A DNA stretch of 28,527 nt, taken from positions 1 through 28,527 of the forward strand of contig DALYJJ010000081.1 in the NCBI GenBank assembly GCA_031969915.1, in the 5' to 3' direction. Below the pieces are notes generated by a model. The model ran no database searches and had not been told where the DNA came from. It was given only the letters and a program-made list of their open reading frames with translations. Positions 16,205-23,180 of the stretch are shown piece after piece. Position 1 is the first letter of the stretch. Each line of letters starts with the position of its first letter. The position numbers and the translations under genes are program-made. The stretch is from DALYJJ01 sp031969915 (GTDB lineage Bacteria; Acidobacteriota; Terriglobia; Bryobacterales; Bryobacteraceae).

Positions 16205-17391
16205 GCAACCAACCTACCCGCCGCGATGCCCTGGCCGCCGCCGGCGCCGGCCTGCTGATTGTGAAACCCGAAACCGCCTTCGGCTCCCAGGCCAACTCGG
16301 CGGTTCCCTTCGGCATCATCGGAACGGGGGGCCGCGGCGTGTACGTCGGCGGCCACATGGCCCGCGACAAGAACGCCCGGCTCGCCGCCATCTGCGACCT
16401 TTATCCCGACCGCATCGATCAGGCGAAGACCAACATCCCGGGCGCCGACAAGGTGAAGGCCACCAAGGACCTGAACGAGCTTCTGGCCATGCAGGACATC
16501 GACGCGGTGCTCATTGCCACGCCCGTCTATCTGCACCCGGCCCACTTCGAGGCCGCGGTGAAAGCGAAGAAGCACATCTACTGCGAAAAGCCCGCCGGCG
16601 CCGATGTCGCGGGCGTGAAGCGGCTGCTCAAGGCAGGCCTGGCCGCCGACCCCACAAAGACCATTCAATTCGGCTTCCAGCAGCGTTTCAGCCCCGAGTA
16701 CATCAAGGGCTTGAACTATCTCAAGGACGGCACGCTCGGCGAGATGAAGCTGATGATGAGCTACTGGGTTCTGGGCGGCGTCCCCTTGCAGCCCTTCACG
16801 CCGAAGTACACCGGCGATGAGGCGAAGATCCGCTACTGGGGTTACTTCATGGAGACCTCCGGCGGGCCCATTGTCGAGCAGGATTGCCACGGCATCGATA
16901 CCCTCAATCAGTTCGCCGGCGACCGGCATCCACTGAAAGCCCTGGGCGCCGGCGGCCTTCGCTACAAACGCATGTACGGCGATTGGAAGACCGACTATCA
17001 GAACATCACGTTCTTCTATCCCAACGGCCTGGAAGGCGCGCTCATCAGCATCAAGCAGACCTGCGGCTTCCGCAGCGTCAAGGAGCAGTTCTTCGGCTCC
17101 AAGGCGATGCTTGAAATGGCCCGGACCTACCTCAAGCTCCACGGCCCCATCCCCACCTCGCCCCTGAAGAACGCCGACGACCTCGAAGACCGCAGCCTGA
17201 TCGAGAAGGTCGAATCCAAGCGGGAAATCACAATTGACGCCATCGAGAGCTTCTTTCAGAGCATCGTCGACAAGCGCCCGTACAACATGACCAGGACCTC
17301 GGCCGAAAGTACCTTCACGGCGCTCATGGGCCGCATGGCCGTCGACCTCAAACGGGAAGTCACCTGGGAGGAAATGCTCAAGGCCGGCTAG
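16201..17391 (+). CDS. Tat-exported Gfo/Idh/MocA-family oxidoreductase
   Basis: The 396-residue protein begins with a twin-arginine signal: TRRDALAAAGAGLLIV with R7 and R8, so a folded, cofactor-loaded enzyme is probably exported. The cofactor motif is GTGGRG (41-46), the EKP motif is at 129-131 (YCEKPAGAD), and the catalytic His lies in GPIVEQDCHGIDTLNQ. Exported members such as glucose-fructose oxidoreductase carry NADP through the Tat pathway, and this supports the same idea here. It ends the four-gene ATGA-linked unit and is followed by a short hairpin at 17393. The substrate is unknown. Its first-domain fold is close to that of the preceding gene, but the two are not recent duplicates by eye. 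Confidence 0.92.
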   Translation: MSNQPTRRDALAAAGAGLLIVKPETAFGSQANSAVPFGIIGTGGRGVYVGGHMARDKNARLAAICDLYPDRIDQAKTNIPGADKVKATKDLNELLAMQDIDAVLIATPVYLHPAHFEAAVKAKKHIYCEKPAGADVAGVKRLLKAGLAADPTKTIQFGFQQRFSPEYIKGLNYLKDGTLGEMKLMMSYWVLGGVPLQPFTPKYTGDEAKIRYWGYFMETSGGPIVEQDCHGIDTLNQFAGDRHPLKALGAGGLRYKRMYGDWKTDYQNITFFYPNGLEGALISIKQTCGFRSVKEQFFGSKAMLEMARTYLKLHGPIPTSPLKNADDLEDRSLIEKVESKREITIDAIESFFQSIVDKRPYNMTRTSAESTFTALMGRMAVDLKREVTWEEMLKAG

Positions 17392-17392
17392 G

Positions 17393-17410
17393 CACGGCCC
17401 GCCCGCCGTG
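17393..17410 (+). terminator. Short hairpin after the oxidoreductase operon
   Basis: CACGGC (17393-17398) pairs perfectly with GCCGTG (17405-17410) around a six-base loop, starting just after the stop codon. There is no T-run, so termination would be weak or Rho-dependent. Confidence 0.35.
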
Positions 17411-17439
17411 GTCGCGCCGGGAATGTCAGAGGAGCATGA

Positions 17440-17805
17440 ATGATGAAACACCTGGTGTTGGTATTGGCGTGCGCGTGCGCCCTCTTCGGGGGCGACGTGA
17501 CCGGACGGTGGACGGGCAAGCTCACCGTGAAATCGCCGGAAGGCGAAGAACGGCAGCATTCGGCTGTGATGGTGTTCAAACAACAGGGGACTGCGCTGAC
17601 CGGAACGGCGGGCCCGGAGGAAGATCAGAAGCCGATCTCGAAAGGCAAAGTGGATGGGGACGCCGTGCAGTTCGAATTGGAACGGGACGGCGGCGTGATG
17701 CGGTTCAGCTTGAAGCAGCAGGGCGATGAGCTCTCCGGCGAGGTGACGCGCGAGCGGGACGGCGAGACCACACGCGCGACGGTGGCGATGAAGCGGGAGA
17801 AGTAG
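17440..17805 (+). CDS. Small exported beta-rich protein of unknown function
   Basis: The 121-residue product has a short hydrophobic N-terminus (KHLVLVLACACALFGGDVTG) that could be a Sec signal or a lipoprotein signal with cysteine at about residue 11. The mature part alternates strands: VTGRWTGKLTVKS, GTALTGTAGP, KPISKGKVDGDAVQFELERDGG and ELSGEVTRERDGE. This resembles a small lipocalin-like barrel in which each strand pair carries the G-x-x-x-G-T/K pattern seen in secreted acidobacterial proteins. No catalytic site is seen. AGAGGAG (17428-17434) precedes ATG 17440 by 5 bases and ATG 17443 by 8, so either could be used. A five-bp GC hairpin (17807-17821) follows the stop. Confidence 0.75.
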   Translation: MMKHLVLVLACACALFGGDVTGRWTGKLTVKSPEGEERQHSAVMVFKQQGTALTGTAGPEEDQKPISKGKVDGDAVQFELERDGGVMRFSLKQQGDELSGEVTRERDGETTRATVAMKREK

Positions 17806-17844
17806 AGGGCGCATCCCGCCCGCGCCGAGAACGCCGTACCCCGC

Positions 17845-17850
17845 TATAGT
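17845..17850 (+). promoter_or_regulatory. -10-like box directly before the ECF sigma gene
   Basis: TATAGT ends seven bases before the ATG at 17858, so a transcript starting at the usual distance would begin at or next to the ATG. No Shine-Dalgarno site is visible. No clear -35 box was found. Confidence 0.35.
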
Positions 17851-17857
17851 AGTGAGC

Positions 17858-18496
17858 ATGGACGAAGTGCAGCCAGCGAGAGACGCCGCCTTAGCCTTCG
17901 ACGAAACCCCGTTGCTCGATCGCGCCCGCAAGGGCGATGACCGCGCGTTCGCGGCCCTGGTGGAGAAGTACGAGCGCAAGATCTTTCGGCTGGCCCGCAA
18001 TATTACCCAGAACGAAACCGACGCTGAGGATGTGCTCCAGGAGGCCTTCCTGAAGGCCTACGAGCACTTGCCCGAGTTCCAGGGACAATCGAAATTCTAT
18101 ACCTGGATTGTCCGGATTGCGGTCAACGAAGCGTTGATGAAGCTCAGAAAACGCAAATCTGACCGCACCGTTTCCATGGACGAGAACATCGAAACGGGTG
18201 AGGATGCCCCGATCGTACGGGAGATTGCCGTTTGGGACGACGATCCCGAAAAGCGCTACTCGCGCGAGGAGATCCGCGAGATCCTCGACGATGCCATCGC
18301 CAGCCTCAAGCCGGCGTTCCGCACCGTATTCGTTCTGCGTGACGTAGAGGAGCTGTCCACCGAAGAGACGGCAGAGGCGCTCAACCTATCGATACCGGCG
18401 GTGAAGAGCCGCCTGCTCAGGGCGCGCCTCCAGTTGCGGGAAAAGCTGACGCGCCTCTTCAGGCGCAAGGGGGACGACGTCTTTGCTTACTTGTAG
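17858..18496 (+). CDS. ECF-type RNA polymerase sigma factor (sigma-E-like)
   Basis: The 212-residue protein has the two ECF sigma domains. Region 2 covers about residues 32-105 (AFAALVEKYERKIFRLARNI, then DAEDVLQEAFLKAYEHLPEF and FYTWIVRIAVNEALMKLRKR). Region 4 covers about 140-205 (LKPAFRTVFVLRDVEELSTEETAEALNLSIPAVKSRLLRARLQL). It directs polymerase to a small stress-type regulon and is held inactive by the overlapping anti-sigma gene. ATG 17858 is chosen over GTG 17852 because the product matches typical ECF spacing and the -10-like box lies just before it. The gene overlaps the next by 14 bases. Confidence 0.93.
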   Translation: MDEVQPARDAALAFDETPLLDRARKGDDRAFAALVEKYERKIFRLARNITQNETDAEDVLQEAFLKAYEHLPEFQGQSKFYTWIVRIAVNEALMKLRKRKSDRTVSMDENIETGEDAPIVREIAVWDDDPEKRYSREEIREILDDAIASLKPAFRTVFVLRDVEELSTEETAEALNLSIPAVKSRLLRARLQLREKLTRLFRRKGDDVFAYL

Positions 18497-18752
18497 AGAC
18501 TTTCTGAACGGGCTCAACGATTTCCTGGATGAGACAGCCGACCCGGAGTCGCGCAAGCACCTCGAGCAACACGTGAATGAGTGCCCCAACTGCTGGGTGG
18601 TTTACGACACCACGAAGAAGACCATCCAGGTCTATAAGGGGATGGAAGCCCAAACCCTTCCGGAAAACCTGCACTCGCGGCTGATGCGCGCCCTGGAACG
18701 CAAGGCGGCCCGCCGCGGAGCCACCGGCGCAAGCCCCCAGCAGCAAGCCTAG
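18483..18752 (+). CDS. Zinc-binding anti-sigma factor (ZAS type, soluble)
   Basis: The 89-residue protein has the H-x3-C-x2-C zinc motif of the ZAS family: H30, C34 and C37, with C4 as a probable fourth ligand (LTCRDFLNGLNDFLDE at the N-terminus). Such proteins bind and inhibit the cognate ECF sigma factor and may release it when the cysteines are oxidised. No membrane helix follows, so the sensor is probably cytoplasmic, and a basic Arg/Ala-rich tail ends the protein. TTG 18483 is chosen because AAGGGGGA (18467-18474) lies about 9 bases upstream and the conserved C4 needs this start. It overlaps the sigma gene by 14 bases, which suggests coupled translation. Confidence 0.9.
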   Translation: MLTCRDFLNGLNDFLDETADPESRKHLEQHVNECPNCWVVYDTTKKTIQVYKGMEAQTLPENLHSRLMRALERKAARRGATGASPQQQA

Positions 18753-18781
18753 CTCCCGCCTGGTCCCGTCCCGTATTGCCC

Positions 18782-18796
18782 GCCGGCTTCTCCGGC
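18782..18796 (+). terminator. Possible weak terminator hairpin
   Basis: GCCGG (18782-18786) pairs with CCGGC (18792-18796) around a five-base loop in the 114-base gap after the anti-sigma gene. There is no T-run, so evidence is slight. Confidence 0.25.
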
Positions 18797-18827
18797 CATC
18801 CAACCGCCACTTCGCTCCGGTTCTCCG

Positions 18828-18857
18828 CTGACGGAGGGAAGCGCCCGCGCGTACACT
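18828..18857 (+). promoter_or_regulatory. Possible promoter for the glycoside hydrolase gene
   Basis: CTGACG (18828-18833), 18 bases, then TACACT (18852-18857). The -10 box ends nine bases before ATG 18867, so the leader would be only two or three bases long. A weak GGGAG lies at 18858-18862. Confidence 0.35.
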
Positions 18858-18866
18858 GGGAGTGCA

Positions 18867-21491
18867 ATGAATGCTGAACGCCAGCGGCTGGAAGAAGCCG
18901 CGCGCCGCGAAAAGCACTGGCGGCGGTGGGGACCTTACGTTTCCGAACGCGCCTGGGGCACGGTCCGGGAAGACTATAGCGCCAAGGGGACGGCCTGGGA
19001 GTACACGCCGCACACGCACGCGCGGTTGAAGGCGTACCGGTGGGGCGAGGACGGCCTGGCGGGATGGTGCGACAATCACCAGCGAATTTGTTTCGCGCTC
19101 GCGCTCTGGAACCAGCACGATCCCTATCTGAAAGAGCGGCTGTTCGGGCTCGCGGGAGGTGAAGGGAACCACGGCGAGGACGTCAAGGAGTACTACTATT
19201 ATCTGGACGCGACGCCCACCTACTCCTACGCGAAGTACCTCTACAAGTACCCGCAGACCGAATTCCTCTACGGCTGGCTGGCGGCGGAGAACCGGCGGCG
19301 CGGCAAACTGCAGCCCGAGTTCGAACTGATCGATACGGGGATCTTCGACCAGGACCGCTACTTCGACGTCTTCGTGGAGTACGCCAAGGCGGGCGTCGAC
19401 GACACACTCATTCGCATCACGGCGGTGAACCGCGGGCCCGACCCCGCGCCCCTGCATCTGTTGCCGACGGTGTGGTTCCGCAACCGCTGGAACTGGGGCT
19501 ACGCGGGGCGTGTGCGGCCCAAGCTGGCCCGGATCGGCCCCGGCGTGCTCTCGCTCGAAGAACAGAAGCTGGGCCGCTACACCATGTGGTTCGAGAACGA
19601 CCCGAGACTGCTGTTCACGGAAAACGAATCGAACCTGCAGCGGCTGTACTCGCAGGCCACCGGGGGCCGGTACGTGAAGGACGCCTTTCACGAGCTCATC
19701 GTGAAGGGGCGTGAGGACGCGGTGAATCCGGAGCTGCGCGGCACCAAGGCGTGCGGCGTGTATCACTCCGTGATCGCGCCGGGTGAATCGCGCGTCATCC
19801 GGCTGCGGCTCGGGCCGGAGGGCGTGCTGCCGGAAGACCCGGCGGAGGGCTTCGACGCGATCGTCGAGCGGCGTCTGGCGGAAGCCGATGAGTTTTACTC
19901 GTTCCAGCCGAAGGCCCTTTCCGAAGACGGCCGGCGCGTGCAACGCCAGGCGTTCGCGGGACTGCTCTGGTCGCGGCAGTTCTATCACTACGTGATCGAG
20001 CAATGGTTGAACGGAGACCCCGCGGGTCCGCCGCCGCCCGCGCCGCGCAAGACCGGGCGCAACAGCGAGTGGACGCACCTCTTCAACGAAGATGTGTTGA
20101 CGATGCCGGACAAGTGGGAATACCCGTGGTATGCGGCCTGGGACACGGCGTTCCACATGATCCCGCTGGCGCTGATCGATCCCGACTCGGCGAAGAGCGA
20201 AATGGCGCGCTTCCTGCGCGAATGGTTCATGCATCCCAATGGGCAGATCCCGGCCTACGAGTGGAAGTTCGACGATGTGAATCCGCCGGTGCACGCCTGG
20301 TCCTGCTGGCGCGTGTACCAGATCGACGCGAAGCTCACCGGTCGCAAGGACACCGCGTTTCTCGAGCGCGTGTTCCACAAGCTGCTGATGAACTTCACCT
20401 GGTGGGTGAACCGGAAGGACACCTTGGGGAACAACGTCTTCGAGGGCGGCTTCCTCGGGCTGGACAACATCGGGCTGTTCGATCGTTCGTCGCCCGCGCC
20501 CGGGGGCGGGATCATCGAGCAAAGCGACGGCACCAGTTGGATGGCCATGTACTGCCTCAACATGCTCAAGATGGCGCTCGAGCTGGCCCAGGAACGGCCG
20601 GTCTATGAGGACATAGCGAGCAAGTTCTTCGAGCACTTCCTGTACATCTCAGCGGCCATGAATAGTCTCGGCGAGGACGGCTTGTGGAATGAGGAGGAGG
20701 GCTTCTACTTCGACCGCCTGCGGATGCCCAACGGCAAGGCGATCCCGCTCAAGGTGCGCTCGATGGTGGGGCTGATTCCGCTCTTCGCCGTGGACACTCT
20801 GGAGCCGCAGATGATTGAGCGGCTGCCGGGATTTCGCAGCCGCATGCAGTGGTTCCTGGAAAACCGGCCGGACCTGGTGCGTGACATCGCCTCCATGACC
20901 CGGGAGGGAGTGGGCGAACGGCGCTTGCTTTCCTTCGTTCCGCGCGAGCGGCTGCGGAGGATCTTGCGGCGCATGTTGGATGAGACGGAGTTCCTTTCGC
21001 CCTACGGTTTGCGCTCGCTCTCGAAGTATCACGAGAAGAACCCCTATTCGCTGCGCATCGACGGTACCGAATACAAAGTGGAGTACGAGCCGGCGGAATC
21101 GAAGACCTACCTGTTCGGCGGCAACAGCAACTGGCGTGGGCCGGTCTGGTTCCCGGTGAACTACCTGATGATCGAGTCGTTGCAGAAGCTGAACCATTAT
21201 TGGGGCGACAGCCTGACGGCCGAGTTCCCTTCGGGTTCCGGCGTGAAGATGAACCTGGGCGAGGTGGCGGCGGAGTTGTCGCGGCGGCTGAGCCGATTGT
21301 TTCTGCGGGACGCGACGGGCCGGCGGCCGGTGTTCGGCGGAGCACGGAAGTTTCAGGAAGACGCCCATTTCCGGGACCACCTGTTGTTCTACGAGTACTT
21401 CCACGGCGACAACGGGGCGGGGATCGGGGCGAGTCACCAGACGGGCTGGACGGCGCTGGTGGCAAAGCTGCTGCAGCAGAGCGGCGAGTAG
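18867..21491 (+). CDS. GH63/MGH1-like glycoside hydrolase
   Basis: The 874-residue protein is a large (alpha/alpha)6-barrel glycosidase of the MGH1-like/GH63 clan, which includes mannosylglycerate and glucosylglycerate hydrolases and processing glucosidase I. The catalytic core shows EYPWYAAWDTAFHMIPLAL with D426, a likely acid residue, and the late NWRGPVWFPVNYLMIESL segment near residue 755 that lines the active site. The N-terminal 350 residues carry the beta-rich domain typical of the clan (DVDDTLIRITAVNRG-type strands). No signal peptide is seen, so it acts in the cytoplasm. Full length agrees with acidobacterial and cyanobacterial relatives annotated simply as glucosidase. It is probably monocistronic. 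The exact linkage cleaved is not readable from sequence. Confidence 0.87.
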   Translation: MNAERQRLEEAARREKHWRRWGPYVSERAWGTVREDYSAKGTAWEYTPHTHARLKAYRWGEDGLAGWCDNHQRICFALALWNQHDPYLKERLFGLAGGEGNHGEDVKEYYYYLDATPTYSYAKYLYKYPQTEFLYGWLAAENRRRGKLQPEFELIDTGIFDQDRYFDVFVEYAKAGVDDTLIRITAVNRGPDPAPLHLLPTVWFRNRWNWGYAGRVRPKLARIGPGVLSLEEQKLGRYTMWFENDPRLLFTENESNLQRLYSQATGGRYVKDAFHELIVKGREDAVNPELRGTKACGVYHSVIAPGESRVIRLRLGPEGVLPEDPAEGFDAIVERRLAEADEFYSFQPKALSEDGRRVQRQAFAGLLWSRQFYHYVIEQWLNGDPAGPPPPAPRKTGRNSEWTHLFNEDVLTMPDKWEYPWYAAWDTAFHMIPLALIDPDSAKSEMARFLREWFMHPNGQIPAYEWKFDDVNPPVHAWSCWRVYQIDAKLTGRKDTAFLERVFHKLLMNFTWWVNRKDTLGNNVFEGGFLGLDNIGLFDRSSPAPGGGIIEQSDGTSWMAMYCLNMLKMALELAQERPVYEDIASKFFEHFLYISAAMNSLGEDGLWNEEEGFYFDRLRMPNGKAIPLKVRSMVGLIPLFAVDTLEPQMIERLPGFRSRMQWFLENRPDLVRDIASMTREGVGERRLLSFVPRERLRRILRRMLDETEFLSPYGLRSLSKYHEKNPYSLRIDGTEYKVEYEPAESKTYLFGGNSNWRGPVWFPVNYLMIESLQKLNHYWGDSLTAEFPSGSGVKMNLGEVAAELSRRLSRLFLRDATGRRPVFGGARKFQEDAHFRDHLLFYEYFHGDNGAGIGASHQTGWTALVAKLLQQSGE

Positions 21492-21509
21492 CGCGGGCGT
21501 CAACGGAGT

Positions 21510-21539
21510 TTGCTCTCCGATTTCGCTTTCGCGTACGAT
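21510..21539 (+). promoter_or_regulatory. Possible promoter for the YdcF-like gene
   Basis: TTGCTC (21510-21515), 18 bases, then TACGAT (21534-21539). It lies in the 68-base gap after the hydrolase stop. GGTGGAG (21542-21548) could be the ribosome-binding site for ATG 21560. Confidence 0.35.
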
Positions 21540-21559
21540 ACGGTGGAGTTCGCGTCCTG

Positions 21560-22138
21560 ATGAAGCGTCTGATCGTGGGGTTGACCTGTGCGGCTGTGGT
21601 CAGCTTTCTCTATCTGCATTCGGTGTCGCGCGAGATCCGGCGGCAGTCGGAAGTGGATGAGGCGCAACCGGCGGACGCGATCGTGATCATGGGCGCGGCG
21701 GAGTATCGGGGCCGGCCTTCCCCGGTGTTGAAAGCCCGGCTCGATCACGGGCTGCAGTTGTTCCAGAAAGGCCTCGCGCCGCGCATCATCACCACGGGCG
21801 GAGCGGGCGGCGACCCGGTCTTCACGGAGGGCGAAGTCGGGCGCGCGTATCTCATCAAGCGCGGCGTACGGAGCGAGGCGATTGTGGTGGAGCCGGAGGG
21901 CGAGAGCACAGTGCACTCGACGACGGCGGTGGCGGAGATCATGCGGCGCATGAACCTGCGCTCGCTGATCCTGGTGAGCGACGGATATCACATCTTCCGC
22001 GCCAAGCGCATGCTCGAGCGGCAGGGCCTGACGGTTTACGGTTCACCGCGTCCTGGCAGCGGCGAGTCGCGACAGTGGTGGCTTTCCATGCGCCAGGCCG
22101 TGGGCTACCTGCTCTGGAATGTGGGAATCACGATCTGA
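21560..22138 (+). CDS. YdcF-like DUF218 membrane-anchored protein
   Basis: The 192-residue protein has one N-terminal membrane segment (residues 3-18) followed by a DUF218/YdcF domain: AQPADAIVIMGAAEYRGRPSPVLKARLDHG, then IITTGGAGG, EGEVGRAYLIKRGV, EGESTVHSTTAVAEIMR and LVSDGYHIFRAKRML. These are the family's conserved strands. The domain faces the periplasm if the helix is an anchor. Relatives (SanA, ElyC) act in envelope integrity, but the biochemical activity is poorly known. GGTGGAG precedes ATG 21560 by 11 bases. The stop is only three bases from the convergent hemerythrin stop. Confidence 0.88.
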   Translation: MKRLIVGLTCAAVVSFLYLHSVSREIRRQSEVDEAQPADAIVIMGAAEYRGRPSPVLKARLDHGLQLFQKGLAPRIITTGGAGGDPVFTEGEVGRAYLIKRGVRSEAIVVEPEGESTVHSTTAVAEIMRRMNLRSLILVSDGYHIFRAKRMLERQGLTVYGSPRPGSGESRQWWLSMRQAVGYLLWNVGITI

Positions 22139-22141
22139 CGC

Positions 22142-22576
22142 TCAGCGCATGGCCAGTTCCGGCGAGGAGGATCGGCCCATGCGGCCGCGCACGTGGGCGG
22201 CGAAGCGCTTGTCGGAGTTCTGTATGTGTTCCACCAGCCATTTGCGCAGGAATTGCAGCAGTTGGATGGAGATCGCCGCCCGGCCCGCATTGTGACGCGC
22301 CACAAAGTCGTGCACTTGAGCGGTCAAGCCGTCGTGCAGTTGTTTGTGTGCGGCGAAGCCAGGGAACCCGGACTGCTTCATCATGCGTTCCTCATTGGCG
22401 AAATGGGTCTTCGTGTAGGCCAGCAGATCGGCAAGCGTCTGCTGCATCACGTCATGGGCCGTGCCGGCCACCATGGCGGCGTGCAGGCGGTTCACCATGT
22501 CGACCAGGGTATGGTGCTCCCGGTCTACGTCGGGCAGTTTGGTGTCGTAGTCGGATTGCCATTCGATAAAGGCCAT
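22142..22576 (-). CDS. Bacteriohemerythrin
   Basis: The 144-residue single-domain protein has all seven ligands of the oxo-bridged diiron site: H22, H58, E62, H77, H81, H117 and D122 (REHHTLV, HFANEERMM, HKQLHDGL, EHIQNSDKRF). It should bind O2, or NO, reversibly in the cytoplasm as a four-helix bundle. A short tail of about 20 residues after the last ligand is not part of the core. ATG 22576 starts the family-typical MAFIEWQSDYDTKLPDVD; the frame upstream is not conserved-looking. It is the last gene of the minus-strand unit, 49 bases after the unknown 181-residue gene, so oxygen or NO handling may relate to the reductase upstream. Confidence 0.93.
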   Translation of the reverse strand: MAFIEWQSDYDTKLPDVDREHHTLVDMVNRLHAAMVAGTAHDVMQQTLADLLAYTKTHFANEERMMKQSGFPGFAAHKQLHDGLTAQVHDFVARHNAGRAAISIQLLQFLRKWLVEHIQNSDKRFAAHVRGRMGRSSSPELAMR

Positions 22577-22625
22577 AGGTGTCTCTACCCGGCATATCGA
22601 CCCGGCGCACGGATACGTGAGGAGT

Positions 22626-23171
22626 TTAGGTGGATTTGACGGCGGCATACACCCGGAAGCGTTCGCGTGCGTCGCGTGCGTGCTCCAGGGCGTATCCGGC
22701 GCCCAGCAGGCGTTCAAGGAACGTTTCGAAAGCCGGCCTTAGGGCGGCCCAGGTCGCCGGCGAGTTCGGATAGAGCAGCCGGTCGTTCAGGACGATTTCG
22801 ATCTGGTCCGCACGGAAGCGCAGACGCCCGGCGAACTCCGGCTCCTGTTCGAGGAGGCGGGCGGCGGCGGTGGCGGCGGAATGGGCCTCGGTCAACGAGG
22901 AAAGCGCGTCGCCCTCGCTGACCTTCGCCTTGCGGTTGTAGAGCAGACCGAGCCGGCCCTGGCCGAGATCCAGGCTCCAGTTCGCCTCCAGGCCGATGAG
23001 CATGATCCCGGGGCCGTTGGGCACGTGCGCGTAGTCGGCCACGTCGATGAGCAGACCCGGGAGCGCGCCGGTCTGGATCCAGCGGTGGAACACGGGGATC
23101 GCCTGCGCCAGATCGATGTGGCTGTCCGGAGCCACAAACAATTTGAGGTTGATTTGTTGAATGGGGTCCAT
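22626..23171 (-). CDS. Conserved hypothetical protein beside the nitrite/sulfite reductase
   Basis: I do not assign a function to this 181-residue protein. It has no signal peptide and no cysteine. The central part (WIQTGALPGLLIDVADYAHVPNGPGIMLIG, then ANWSLDLGQGRLGLLYNRKAK) is the most conserved-looking, with a GPG turn and a run of hydrophobic strands. The C-terminal half is helical (LTEAHSAATAAARLLEQEPEF), followed by a late domain with RADQIEIVLNDRLLYPNSPATW. From memory, similar proteins accompany sulfite or nitrite reductases in other genomes, which supports a shared role. It starts 9 bases after the reductase stop, so co-transcription is near certain. Confidence 0.75.
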   Translation of the reverse strand: MDPIQQINLKLFVAPDSHIDLAQAIPVFHRWIQTGALPGLLIDVADYAHVPNGPGIMLIGLEANWSLDLGQGRLGLLYNRKAKVSEGDALSSLTEAHSAATAAARLLEQEPEFAGRLRFRADQIEIVLNDRLLYPNSPATWAALRPAFETFLERLLGAGYALEHARDARERFRVYAAVKST

Positions 23172-23180
23172 CGGCCGGGG

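Noticed and set aside
15041..17391. The two oxidoreductases as a recent tandem duplication
   Set aside because: They share only family motifs (GxGxxG-type loop and EKP), while the signal, the C-terminal domains and catalytic surroundings differ strongly.
16036..18000. Open frame of 654 codons on the minus strand
   Set aside because: It spans the intergenic gaps and opposes clear genes on the plus strand, with no motif.
18459..20636. Long open frame of 725 codons on the minus strand
   Set aside because: It is antisense to the anti-sigma factor and the GH63-like gene, has no recognisable domain and a Pro/Arg/Val-rich composition typical of shadows.
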